DNA of 64,000 nt from Pseudomonadota bacterium (lineage in GTDB: Bacteria; Pseudomonadota; Gammaproteobacteria; Burkholderiales; SG8-39): positions 233,113 to 297,112 of the forward strand of contig CANGMI010000009.1 in assembly GCA_947455195.1 (NCBI GenBank), given 5' to 3'. The position numbers and the translations under genes are program-made. This document shows, in pieces, positions 8,279 to 17,054 of this stretch; position 1 is the stretch's first letter; the number at the start of each line of letters is the position of its first letter. Below the pieces are notes generated by a model, which saw nothing but the letters and a program-made list of their open reading frames with translations, had not been told where the DNA came from and ran no database searches.

Positions 8279-10339
8279 ATGCCCTTTGCTCTCACGATTC
8301 TCATCAGCGCCTGCCTGCTCTTCCAGGTTCAGCCCCTCATTGCGCGGGCCATCCTGCCATGGTTTGGCGGTTCGGCGGCAGTATGGACTGCCTGCATGCT
8401 GTTCTTCCAGGTGTTCCTCGTGGGCGGCTATCTGTACGCCTGGTGGCTTGCGCGTCTGGCGCCCCGCCAGCAGGCCACCATCCATATCACGCTGCTGGCA
8501 GCAAGCCTCCTCGCGCTGCCGGTGCTGCCTGGCGAATCGTGGAAGCCGCTGACGCCCGAGAACCCGACCGGGCACATCCTGCTGCTGCTGGCGGCAACCG
8601 CAGGACTGCCCTATCTGCTCCTCACCACGACCAACCCGCTGGTGCAGAGCTGGTTTGCCCGCGCCCGGCCGGGTGCGTCGCCCTACCGGCTTTTTGCGCT
8701 GTCGAACCTCGGTTCACTGGCCGGGCTGATCCTGTACCCGGTGGCCATCGAACCCTGGCTGCCCGTGCGCTGGCAGAGCGCTGGCTGGTCGGCCGCGTAC
8801 GCCCTCTACACGCTGCTCGCGATGCGCCTGGCCTACCTGGCGCGCACGCTTCCGGCCACCACCGCATCACACGGAGCGTTGAGGACATCTGCCGCAGGGC
8901 ACCTCGCCACGACCCTGACATGGCTTGCCCTGCCCGCCTGCGCATCGGTGCTGCTCCTTGCGTTCACGACCCACATCACCCAGAACATCGCACCGATACC
9001 GTTCCTGTGGATCGTGCCGCTCACGCTCTACCTCACGAGCTTCATCCTGTGCTTCGATCACCCGCGCTGGTACGACCGACGACTCTGGCTGCCACTCCTC
9101 GCAGTCGAGTTCGGCGCCATCTGCCTCACCCTGCTGCCGGCCCAGGCGCATCCGGGCATCGAAGTGCTCCTCCCCCTGTACGCAACCAGCCTCTTCGCCG
9201 CCTGCATGGTCTGCCATGGCGAGCTGGCCCGGCTGAAACCGCACCCCGGCGACCTCACCCGCTATTACCTGATGATCGCGATCGGCGGGGCGATCGGGGG
9301 AATGCTGGTGGGCATCCTCGCGCCCACCCTCTTCAACGATCTCCTTGAACTGCCGATCGGCATGGTGATCACGGTCATCGTCGTCGCTGGCGCACTGCGG
9401 CTGGACCCGTCATTGCCCGCGTGCGAGCAGGCCGGACATGTCGGGCTCATCGCGCCGGGCCTGCGCAGGGCGCTCTGCGCTGCCTGCCTCCTCTACGCCT
9501 GTGGCCTCGGCAGTGCCCTCTGGCTCGTCGGGTCCGACCGAACCCGGGATACGATCGCCGCCATGCGCAACTTCTACGGGGCGCTGCGGGTCGATGAAGA
9601 GGGCACCAGCGAGATGCGGGCACGCCGCCTGACGCACGGCACGATCACGCACGGAAAGCAGTTCCTCGACCCGGCTCGATCGCGCTGGCCCACCACCTAC
9701 TACGCCGCCGATTCGGGCATCGGGCGAGCCATCACGGCCCAGCGCATCCGACGGCCCACGATCAGCCTGGGCATGGTCGGCCTGGGCGCCGGCACGCTGG
9801 CCACGTATGGCCTGACCGGTGACCATATCCGGGTCTACGAGATCAATCCGCTGGTACGCGATGTAGCGACCCGCGACTTCAGCTATCTCGAGGAAAGCGC
9901 CGCGCAGATTTCATTCGTCCCGGGTGATGCACGCCTGTCGATGGAGCGCGAACCGGCGCAGCGCTTCGACGTGCTGGCCGTCGACGCCTTTTCGAGTGAT
10001 TCGATCCCGGTTCACCTGCTCACGGCCGAAGCCTTTGCCACCTGGTTTCGACATCTGGCCCCCGAGGGCATCCTGGCGGTGCACATCTCCAATCGATACC
10101 TCGACCTGGAACCGGTGCTGGCCGCCGCCGCGGCGCATGCCGGTGTGACGGGCCGCGTCATCGAAAGTGATGGCGACAATGCGCGGGCGGTCTACGGCTC
10201 GACCTGGGTGCTCCTCGCGAGGACGCCGAGCGTACTGGATTCGGCCGCCCTGGCCGGTGCCTCCCGGCCGCTCGAGCCCCGGCGCACAGTCAGGCTCTGG
10301 ACCGATGACTACAGCGATCTCGTATCGCTGCTGAAATGA
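8279..10339 (+). CDS. Fused membrane protein / spermidine-synthase-like methyltransferase-fold protein
   Basis: 686 residues. The first 430 or so hold many membrane helices (MFS-like), beginning at once with A-L-T-I-L-I-S-A-C-L-L-F-Q. The C-terminal part has the spermidine-synthase fold: a nucleotide-binding G-L-G-A-G-T-L motif near 500, an acidic E-I-N-P at the next strand, and D-A-F-S-S-D-S-I-P-V-H-L near 567-578. This fused MFS/SpeE architecture is widespread in proteobacteria, but its substrate is not established. It is monocistronic, divergent from recG and convergent with the monooxygenase gene at 10363. Confidence 0.88.
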   Translation: MPFALTILISACLLFQVQPLIARAILPWFGGSAAVWTACMLFFQVFLVGGYLYAWWLARLAPRQQATIHITLLAASLLALPVLPGESWKPLTPENPTGHILLLLAATAGLPYLLLTTTNPLVQSWFARARPGASPYRLFALSNLGSLAGLILYPVAIEPWLPVRWQSAGWSAAYALYTLLAMRLAYLARTLPATTASHGALRTSAAGHLATTLTWLALPACASVLLLAFTTHITQNIAPIPFLWIVPLTLYLTSFILCFDHPRWYDRRLWLPLLAVEFGAICLTLLPAQAHPGIEVLLPLYATSLFAACMVCHGELARLKPHPGDLTRYYLMIAIGGAIGGMLVGILAPTLFNDLLELPIGMVITVIVVAGALRLDPSLPACEQAGHVGLIAPGLRRALCAACLLYACGLGSALWLVGSDRTRDTIAAMRNFYGALRVDEEGTSEMRARRLTHGTITHGKQFLDPARSRWPTTYYAADSGIGRAITAQRIRRPTISLGMVGLGAGTLATYGLTGDHIRVYEINPLVRDVATRDFSYLEESAAQISFVPGDARLSMEREPAQRFDVLAVDAFSSDSIPVHLLTAEAFATWFRHLAPEGILAVHISNRYLDLEPVLAAAAAHAGVTGRVIESDGDNARAVYGSTWVLLARTPSVLDSAALAGASRPLEPRRTVRLWTDDYSDLVSLLK

Positions 10340-10362
10340 CGCAGGCCGGATGCCGCTGAGCC

Positions 10363-11421
10363 TCAGGCCACCGCAACTGCGCGGTGGCCCGCAGACACGG
10401 CCTCGAGGGCAGGCATGACCTCCTGGCGGAACAGTTGCAGCGAGCGCATCTCGTTGGCATGCCCCAGTGAACCGAAGGCAACCTGAAGCACCAGGTAGTC
10501 AAAGCCGACACGCTCGGCCTGGGCGACGAGTTCACGCCGCACCGTGTCGGCACTGCCGACCACCAGCGTGCCGGCCCGACGCGCATCGTCATAATCGGCC
10601 GACACGGCAATCGGCGGGAAGTCGCCCCGACGCACCCACAGCCACGCCAGTGCATCAAACCACTGGCGAAACGCCGGACGCGCCAGACGCTCGGCCGCCT
10701 CATCGGTCTCGCCGATGAACATGACGCGCATCGCCCCGACAATCGGCTCCTTCACCGGGGAACTCAGCCGTTTCGGATCGTCCGCGTAACGCTTCCAGGC
10801 CGCCCGGTAGTTGGCCAGGGTCAGTGCCACCCGGTCAGCCGGCCCGAGGGCCACACCGTTCATCCCATGACGAGCGGGCCGTTCATGACCTTCGGCCGAA
10901 CGCAGCCCGTACCAGAGCGGGGGATACGGTTTCTGCAACGGCCGGAAAGGCAGCGGCACGTCATCGAACCGGTAGTACTTGCCGTGATGGTCAAGCACAT
11001 CGTTCTGCAAGCCCTTCAGCAGGACCTCGAGACCCTCGACGAACATCTCCTCGGATTGCTCGAAAGGAACATCCATCGCCTTGAACTCGTGCGGCGAGAT
11101 GCCACGGCCGACACCGATATCGAGTCGGCCGTGCGTGATGTGATCGAGCACGCAGAGTTCCTCGATGAGCCGCAAGGGGTTGTAGAGCGGTAGCAGGAAG
11201 AGGAGCGCACCGAGACGAATGCGCGTTGTCTCACGCGCCGCGGCCGCAAGCCATACGGTCGGCGATGGCGTGGCAGCGAGCGGTGTCGCATGATGCTCGG
11301 TGACGTGATAGCCGTAGAACCCCATCGCCTCGGCAGCGCGCAGCAAGGCAAGCCGCTCGTCGAAGGTCTTTGCCAGCGGCTCATCACGCCGATCGACGTA
11401 ATCGAAGATGCCGAATTTCAT
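10363..11421 (-). CDS. LLM-class flavin-dependent monooxygenase
   Basis: 352 residues with the luciferase-like TIM barrel. Visible marks are M-K-F-G-I-F-D at the start, V-T-E-H-H near 40, G-R-L-D-I-G-V-G-R-G near 105, and G-S-A-D-T-V-R-R-E-L near 300. Such enzymes use reduced FMN and oxygen to oxygenate small organic compounds and need a separate flavin reductase, which is not seen here. The gene lies 48 bases after livK on the same strand, so it is probably expressed with that receptor. It is one of three LLM enzymes between 10 and 24 kb. The substrate is unknown. Confidence 0.85.
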   Translation of the reverse strand: MKFGIFDYVDRRDEPLAKTFDERLALLRAAEAMGFYGYHVTEHHATPLAATPSPTVWLAAAARETTRIRLGALLFLLPLYNPLRLIEELCVLDHITHGRLDIGVGRGISPHEFKAMDVPFEQSEEMFVEGLEVLLKGLQNDVLDHHGKYYRFDDVPLPFRPLQKPYPPLWYGLRSAEGHERPARHGMNGVALGPADRVALTLANYRAAWKRYADDPKRLSSPVKEPIVGAMRVMFIGETDEAAERLARPAFRQWFDALAWLWVRRGDFPPIAVSADYDDARRAGTLVVGSADTVRRELVAQAERVGFDYLVLQVAFGSLGHANEMRSLQLFRQEVMPALEAVSAGHRAVAVA

Positions 11422-11469
11422 GCGCCCACCCTGCCCGTTGTATCCATGCCGTGCCCCGCCATCGACCGA

Positions 11470-12648
11470 TCAGGGAAATGCCTCGTAAGGATCGCGCACC
11501 TGCGGGATGCGTTCGCCACAGGCATTCTCGAGCGTGCCATCACGACCCTTGCGTACCGTGAGCACGAGGAAATCGGCCACCATGCCCTGGTGCTCGTCAA
11601 AGCTCGTCATGCCCATCGGCCCCTTGGTCTGCACCTTGCGCAGTGCGGCGACGAATGCATCACGATCCTCGGCGCGTCCCTTCACGTCCTTGAGCGCCTG
11701 AATGACCATCCTGGCTGCCATGTAGCCCATGTAGGAATAGGAACCGGGCAAGGCCTTGACGCGCGACTTGAACGCATCGATGAACTGCCGGTTCTCGGGG
11801 GTATCGAGCGTGCCGCAGTAGGTATAGGCACTCAGGACGCCCTCAGACTCTGGCGGCATGTCGCCCAGCAATTCCTCGCTGGTGAATGAGGCAATGCCAA
11901 AGAAGGGCATTCTCTTCGCAAGCCCGTATTCGGCGTACTGGCGCGTGATGCGCGGCGCATCGGCACCCCACATCGCACCCATCACGCCATCGGCCTTGGT
12001 GGGGTCCATCTTCGTGAGGTAAGGCGCATAGTCGGGCGTTCCGACGTTCGGGAACATGGCATCGATCACGTTCTCGGCGCCGAAGACCTTCTTCACCGCC
12101 TCGACCGACTCACGTCCGGGCGGTGCATTCCAGCCGATGTAGTACACCTTCTTCCAGCCGAGTTTCTTCGCCGCCTGGGCCGCGGCCGTCGCGTACTGAT
12201 ACGACGAGGGCACAAAGCGGAAGATGTACGGACTCTTCTGCGCACGGGTCAGGCTCGCCAGTGCCACGGTACTCACCCACGGCACCTTCTGTTCGGCCAC
12301 GTAAGGGGCGATGGCGGCACCCACCGAACTCACCAGTTCGGACACGAGCAGATGAACCTTCTCCCGTTCAACGAGGGCCTTCACCTTGGTGAGACCGGTG
12401 TCGGGCCGACCGGCGCTGTCCTCATAGACGAGTTCGACCTTGCGGCCGGCGATGGTGAAGTTCTCCTCCTCGAAGGCGAGCTTGATCGCCTCGCGCTCGG
12501 GCAAGCCCTGCGCCGCAATCGGGCCGGTAATGGGGAACATGACGCCGATGCGGATCGGCGACTGCGCCTCGACGGTTGTGGTGGCAAGGCCAGCGGCGAG
12601 CATCACCGCAGCCGCAAGCCACCCACCAGTTCGGAATGAACGTTGCAT
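11470..12648 (-). CDS. Branched-chain amino-acid-type ABC transporter substrate-binding protein
   Basis: 392 residues with a signal peptide (about 1-28, cleavage after V-E-A) and the Peripla_BP_6 fold beginning R-I-G-V-M-F-P-I-T-G-P. It is the periplasmic receptor for the LivHMGF importer encoded divergently from 12900. In this family the ligand is often an aromatic or aliphatic acid or amide rather than leucine, and the flanking monooxygenases favour such a ligand. The 251-base gap to livH holds the shared control region. Confidence 0.9.
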   Translation of the reverse strand: MQRSFRTGGWLAAAVMLAAGLATTTVEAQSPIRIGVMFPITGPIAAQGLPEREAIKLAFEEENFTIAGRKVELVYEDSAGRPDTGLTKVKALVEREKVHLLVSELVSSVGAAIAPYVAEQKVPWVSTVALASLTRAQKSPYIFRFVPSSYQYATAAAQAAKKLGWKKVYYIGWNAPPGRESVEAVKKVFGAENVIDAMFPNVGTPDYAPYLTKMDPTKADGVMGAMWGADAPRITRQYAEYGLAKRMPFFGIASFTSEELLGDMPPESEGVLSAYTYCGTLDTPENRQFIDAFKSRVKALPGSYSYMGYMAARMVIQALKDVKGRAEDRDAFVAALRKVQTKGPMGMTSFDEHQGMVADFLVLTVRKGRDGTLENACGERIPQVRDPYEAFP

Positions 12649-12767
12649 GTTGTCTCCTCGTTCGGCACGGTCGATACGACCTCGCCCTCAGCGCCATCGA
12701 TGTGACGTCTGCGCGCAGATTACAGCATCAAAAGCACGCGTCGCAATTCACCCGAGGCGCGATCACG

Positions 12768-12786
12768 ATGCACCGCAATCGTGCAT
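12768..12786. promoter_or_regulatory. Inverted repeat in the livK-livH divergent control region
   Basis: ATGCAC-N7-GTGCAT is a perfect dyad with six-base arms. It overlaps a second nested dyad, CACGAT-N8-ATCGTG (12764-12783). It sits about midway between the divergent livK and livH genes and upstream of a plausible livH promoter, as expected for a repressor or activator site. The cognate regulator is not encoded in the window. Confidence 0.45.
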
Positions 12787-12821
12787 GCCCGAGCGGCCAC
12801 GATCGACCGGTCCCGATTTCG

Positions 12822-12851
12822 TTGCCGTTGATCGTTGGCCGATGCTACTCT
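12822..12851 (+). promoter_or_regulatory. Possible sigma-70 promoter of the liv operon
   Basis: TTGCCG at 12822-12827 and TACTCT at 12846-12851 are separated by 18 bases. The -10 element ends about 49 bases before the livH ATG. The match is moderate, but its position just downstream of the dyad at 12768-12786 is sensible. Confidence 0.35.
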
Positions 12852-12899
12852 CGTCGCCGCAACGACAATTTCAACGAGACAAGTGCGGGTCAACGCGCC

Positions 12900-13754
12900 A
12901 TGAACTTCTGGGCCATCCAGACGCTGAACGGCATTTCCTTCGGGATGCTGCTCTTCCTGCTTGCCGCCGGGCTGTCGCTCATCTACGGCCTGATGAGGAT
13001 TCTCAATCTGACCCACGGCTCGTACTACATGCTGGGTGGCTACATCGGGCTTGCCGCAATGCGCGCAAGCGGCAGTTTCGTCATCGCACTGCTTGCCGGC
13101 AGCGCCGCCGTAGCAGTCCTCGGCGTGCTGATGGAGCGGTTCTTCCTGCGTCGATTCCACCTGCAGGAACTGCCCCAGACGATGCTCACCTTCGGGTTCC
13201 TGTTCATCTTCGCCGACCTCGCCCTGTGGCTCTGGGGAGGCAACCCGCAGACGATGGCCAAGCCGCCGATGCTCGCCGGTGCCACGACCCTGGGCTCGCT
13301 CACCTACCCCACCTATCGCCTCTTCATCATCGCCTCTGGCCTGGCGGTTGCCCTGATGCTGTGGCTGTTTCAGGAACGCACACGCGTTGGCGCGATGCTG
13401 CGGGCCGGGGTCGACGACGAGGAGATCGCGCGGGCACTGGGCATCAACGTGTCGTTGCTCTTCTCGCTCGTCTTCGCGATGGGGGCGTTTCTCGCTGCGC
13501 TGGGCGGCGTGCTGGCTGGGCCGATCATGGGCGTCTATCCGGGTGCCGATTTCGAGGTGCTGCTTCTGGCCTTCGTGGTGGTCATCATCGGTGGCCTGGG
13601 CAGCCTGAAGGGGGCACTCATCGGCGGGCTCCTGGTAGGCCTCCTCGACAACTTCGGCAAGGTGTTCTTTCCGGAATTTGCCCTGTTCACCATCTTCCTG
13701 CCGATGGCACTGATTCTGGCCGTGCGGCCGACTGGCCTCTTCGGGCGGGAGTAG
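12900..13754 (+). CDS. livH: ABC transporter permease LivH-type
   Basis: 284 residues from the ATG at 12900; the open frame upstream is not membrane-like. About eight hydrophobic helices are seen, with the family stretches G-L-M-R-I-L-N-L-T-H-G near the N terminus and G-G-L-G-S-L-K-G-A near the C terminus. It forms one half of the inner-membrane pore with LivM. It heads a tightly packed nine-gene operon, with four bases to the next gene. Confidence 0.9.
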   Translation: MNFWAIQTLNGISFGMLLFLLAAGLSLIYGLMRILNLTHGSYYMLGGYIGLAAMRASGSFVIALLAGSAAVAVLGVLMERFFLRRFHLQELPQTMLTFGFLFIFADLALWLWGGNPQTMAKPPMLAGATTLGSLTYPTYRLFIIASGLAVALMLWLFQERTRVGAMLRAGVDDEEIARALGINVSLLFSLVFAMGAFLAALGGVLAGPIMGVYPGADFEVLLLAFVVVIIGGLGSLKGALIGGLLVGLLDNFGKVFFPEFALFTIFLPMALILAVRPTGLFGRE

Positions 13755-13758
13755 CGGC

Positions 13759-14712
13759 ATGATGAACGACAACCGCGTGACGATCTTCGCCAGCATCGCC
13801 GGCCTGGCCTTGCTGATCACCCTGCCCGCAATCTTCGGTTCGTACTACCTGGGCCTCGCGACGAAGATGATCATCTTCGGGCTATTCGCGATGAGCCTCG
13901 ACCTGCTGATCGGCTACACCGGCCTTGCCTCCCTGGGTCATGCGGCCTATTTCGGCGTTGCTTCATACGCCACCGGACTCCTTGCCCTGCGACTGGGGTG
14001 GAGCGTCTGGTGGGCGTTGCCGGCCGGGGTTCTGGTGGCCGGTCTCACGGCTGCACTCTTCGGACTTCTCGCACTGCGCGCACGAGGCAGCTACTTCCTC
14101 ATGATCACCCTGGCCCTGTCGCAGGTGCTCTGGGGCATCGCCTTTGGCTGGCGCAGCCTGACCGGTGGCGATGATGGTCTGCCCGAAGTGCCACGCCCCG
14201 ATCTGGGCCTGCCATGGTCGCTCGCCGACAACACGCCGTTCTACTACTTCACGCTGGTGATCGCGGCAATCGCCACGCTGCTGCTCCTGCGCGTGGTGAG
14301 TTCGCCGTTCGGCCAGTCGCTGCGCGGCATCCGGGAGAGCGAGACGCGGATGCTGGCGCTGGGTTATGACACCTGGCGCTACAAGTTCATCGCTTTCATC
14401 CTGGCGGGGCTCTTCGCCGGACTGGCCGGGGTGCTGTACGTCTACTACAACCGGTTCGTGAGCCCCGACTACATCCACGTGGCCCGATCGGCCGAAGTGC
14501 TTCTGATGGTGATCCTGGGCGGTGCCGGGAGCCTCTTCGGACCCGCCCTGGGCGCAGCCGTGATCGTGCTGCTCGAAAACATCGTGAGTGGCTACACCGA
14601 GCGATGGCTGATGGTGCTGGGCGTGGTGTACGTCCTCGTGACGCTCTTCGCCCCGGATGGCATCACCGGCGTCGTGCGTCGATTGCGACAGCGTCAGGGA
14701 GGCCGGGCATGA
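13759..14712 (+). CDS. livM: ABC transporter permease LivM-type
   Basis: 317 residues, multi-spanning, with the LivM signature G-Y-T-G-L-A-S-L-G-H-A-A-Y-F-G near 50-65 and R-E-S-E-T-R-M-L-A-L-G-Y in the coupling loop near 195. It is the second pore subunit. It overlaps livG by four bases (ATGA), indicating translational coupling. Confidence 0.9.
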   Translation: MMNDNRVTIFASIAGLALLITLPAIFGSYYLGLATKMIIFGLFAMSLDLLIGYTGLASLGHAAYFGVASYATGLLALRLGWSVWWALPAGVLVAGLTAALFGLLALRARGSYFLMITLALSQVLWGIAFGWRSLTGGDDGLPEVPRPDLGLPWSLADNTPFYYFTLVIAAIATLLLLRVVSSPFGQSLRGIRESETRMLALGYDTWRYKFIAFILAGLFAGLAGVLYVYYNRFVSPDYIHVARSAEVLLMVILGGAGSLFGPALGAAVIVLLENIVSGYTERWLMVLGVVYVLVTLFAPDGITGVVRRLRQRQGGRA

Positions 14713-15449
14713 GCGCGCTCGTCATCGAGGGCCTTTCACGGAACTTCGGCGGATTGCGTGCGCTGTCCGATGTCTCCTTTTCGATCGAGGCGGGCGAACG
14801 GCGGCTGATCATCGGGCCGAATGGTGCCGGCAAGACCACGCTCTTCAACATGCTCTCGGGCGTCTTCAGGGCATCCTCCGGCCACATCAGCCTGTTCGGG
14901 CGTGACATCACCGGTCTGTCGATGCATGAGCGAGCCCGAATGGGTCTTGCGCGCACGTTCCAGATCACCAACCTCTTTCCGCGCCTGTCGGTGACCGAGA
15001 ACCTTCTGATCGCGCTGCAGGCTGCTGCCCCCGGGGCCTTCTCGCTCTCGCGTCGCATGCGCGACCAGACGGCGCTGCACGAACGGGCCCGCACGCTGCT
15101 CGCCGAGTGGAACCTCGACGCGATCGCGCAGCGGCCCGCCCGCGAGATCTCCTACGGCGAGCAGCGGCAAGTCGATCTCATTCTGGCAATGGCGGTTCAA
15201 CCGCGGGTTCTGCTGCTCGACGAACCCATGGCCGGCCTGTCAGCGGCCGAGGTTGTTCGGGTAACCGGCATGATTCGCAGCCTGCCGCGCGAGATCACCA
15301 TTCTTCTCATCGAGCACGACATGGATGTCGCCTTCGAACTGGCCGACCGCATCGCCGTCCTGCATCAGGGCTGCCTCATTGCCGAAGGCGATGGTCCGAC
15401 GATACGCGCCCACCCGCAGGTGAGCGAGATCTACCTGGGCGTCGAATGA
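14709..15449 (+). CDS. livG: ABC transporter ATP-binding protein LivG-type
   Basis: 246 residues from the ATG at 14709, inside the livM stop. Walker A G-P-N-G-A-G-K-T-T is at about 36-44, the Walker B region L-L-L-D-E-P near 168, and the family stretch R-T-F-Q-I-T-N-L-F near 82. The signature motif is the somewhat unusual I-S-Y-G-E-Q. It pairs with LivF to power import and overlaps livF by four bases. Confidence 0.9.
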   Translation: MSALVIEGLSRNFGGLRALSDVSFSIEAGERRLIIGPNGAGKTTLFNMLSGVFRASSGHISLFGRDITGLSMHERARMGLARTFQITNLFPRLSVTENLLIALQAAAPGAFSLSRRMRDQTALHERARTLLAEWNLDAIAQRPAREISYGEQRQVDLILAMAVQPRVLLLDEPMAGLSAAEVVRVTGMIRSLPREITILLIEHDMDVAFELADRIAVLHQGCLIAEGDGPTIRAHPQVSEIYLGVE

Positions 15450-16141
15450 CCATGCTGACCATCGATGACGTTCACACCTACTACGGCGACAGCTATGTGC
15501 TGCAAGGGGTATCGCTCGAACTCGAGCCGGGTACCGTGGTGGCCCTTCTCGGCCGCAACGGCGTCGGCAAGACCACCCTCGTGCGCTCGATCATGGGGCT
15601 CACCCCGGCAGCGAGAGGCCGCATCACGTTCAAGGGCACCGACATCACCCGCATGCCGACCTGGCGCATCGCACGCTCGGGCATCGGTCTGGTCCCTCAG
15701 GGACGGCGTGTCTTTCGCTCGCTCACCGTCCGCGAGCATCTGCAGGTCACGGCGCGCGGCAGCGGCGGCTGGACATTCGATCGAATCGTCAATCTCTTTC
15801 CCAATCTGGGGAATCGCATGCGAAGTCAGGGTGGCAAGCTGAGCGGTGGCGAGCAGCAGATGCTCGCAGCCGCGCGCGCGCTGGTGGGCAACCCCGATCT
15901 CCTGCTCATGGATGAACCGACCGAGGGGCTCGCGCCCCTCATGGTGCGCGACCTCGGCCAGGCGATCGCCTCGCTCAAGGCGGCAGGCACCTCGATCCTG
16001 CTGGTGGAGCAGCAACTTGCCTTCGCCCTGCGTTATGCCGATCTGGTCTACATCATGAGCAAGGGGCGCATCGTGCACCAGTGCACGCCCGCCGAACTGG
16101 CCGCCGACCCCGAAACGAAATCGCGCTATCTGGGCGTATAG
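15446..16141 (+). CDS. livF: ABC transporter ATP-binding protein LivF-type
   Basis: 231 residues from the ATG at 15446; a second ATG at 15452 is equally possible. Walker A G-R-N-G-V-G-K-T-T is at about 35-43, the signature L-S-G-G-E-Q near 133, and Walker B L-L-L-M-D-E-P-T-E-G-L near 153. It has the short LivF form lacking the LivG insertions. It completes the importer; the catabolic genes follow after 65 bases. Confidence 0.9.
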   Translation: MTMLTIDDVHTYYGDSYVLQGVSLELEPGTVVALLGRNGVGKTTLVRSIMGLTPAARGRITFKGTDITRMPTWRIARSGIGLVPQGRRVFRSLTVREHLQVTARGSGGWTFDRIVNLFPNLGNRMRSQGGKLSGGEQQMLAAARALVGNPDLLLMDEPTEGLAPLMVRDLGQAIASLKAAGTSILLVEQQLAFALRYADLVYIMSKGRIVHQCTPAELAADPETKSRYLGV

Positions 16142-16206
16142 CGCTGCAGCGCGCCGTGGCACCGGGGCCGTTCGATGCACCGGGCTTGCAAAACCAGGAG
16201 ACAGCA

Positions 16207-17007
16207 GTGGGAACACTTGATTCGAAGGTGGCAATCGTCACCGGCGCAGCCGGTGGGCTCGGACGCGCCATGACCGAGGGTCTCGTTGGCGCCGGGGCCC
16301 GTGTGGTGGGGGTCGACCTCGCAGCCGCCGCCGAAGGACTCGCCGCCATGGCCGATCGCCTCGGCACATCGTTCATGCCTTGCGTCGCCGACATCACGGA
16401 AGACGCAGGCGCCCAAGCCGCGCTCGCCTGCGCGCTCGAGCAGGCAGGGGCCCTTCATGTGCTCGTGAACAATGCAGGGGTCGGCATGCAGCGCATCAAC
16501 CCGCGGTTTGCCTCGAACCCAACCCGGTTCTGGCAACTGACGCCCGCGCAATGGCATTCGGTGATCGAGACCAATGTCACCTCGCAATTCCTGATGGCGC
16601 GCGCCTGCGCACCGCACCTGATGCAGCAAGGCTGGGGGCGCATCATCAACGTGACCACCAGCTACTTCACGATGCAGTTGCCCGGTTTCTGCCCCTACGG
16701 TCCGTCCAAGGCAGCCTGCGAAGCCAATACCGTGATCATGTCGCAGGACATGGCCGGAACCGGCGTCACGGCGAACGTGCTCATCCCGGGTGGCCCGGCG
16801 GACACGGCCATGGTGACCGACGACCAGATGTGGCCCGATCGCAGCAAGCTCGTGCAGCCCCGGAAGATGGTGGCGCCACTGCTCTGGCTGGCCTCTGAAC
16901 AATCGAACGGCGTGAGCGCGCGTCGTTTCATCGCCCAGTTGTGGGACGAGTCGATCGATCCCGGTGCGGCCGCAACACTCGCCGGTGCCGCCGCCGGATT
17001 CTGCTGA
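16207..17007 (+). CDS. SDR-family oxidoreductase
   Basis: 266 residues. The best start is a GTG at 16207 behind a CAGGAG ribosome site; no ATG lies nearby in frame. Cofactor loop T-G-A-A-G-G-L-G is at about 10-17, N-N-A-G near 92, and the catalytic Y-G-P-S-K near 164-168, all intact, in contrast to the SDR-like protein at 4151. It probably oxidises or reduces an alcohol/ketone intermediate in the pathway fed by the upstream importer. The C-terminal tail R-R-F-I-A-Q-L-W-D is distinctive. The substrate is unknown. Confidence 0.87.
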   Translation: MGTLDSKVAIVTGAAGGLGRAMTEGLVGAGARVVGVDLAAAAEGLAAMADRLGTSFMPCVADITEDAGAQAALACALEQAGALHVLVNNAGVGMQRINPRFASNPTRFWQLTPAQWHSVIETNVTSQFLMARACAPHLMQQGWGRIINVTTSYFTMQLPGFCPYGPSKAACEANTVIMSQDMAGTGVTANVLIPGGPADTAMVTDDQMWPDRSKLVQPRKMVAPLLWLASEQSNGVSARRFIAQLWDESIDPGAAATLAGAAAGFC

Positions 17008-17054
17008 TCGGCCTGCGGCACACGCCCACCCGGATGTACACAGGACGCCACGCC

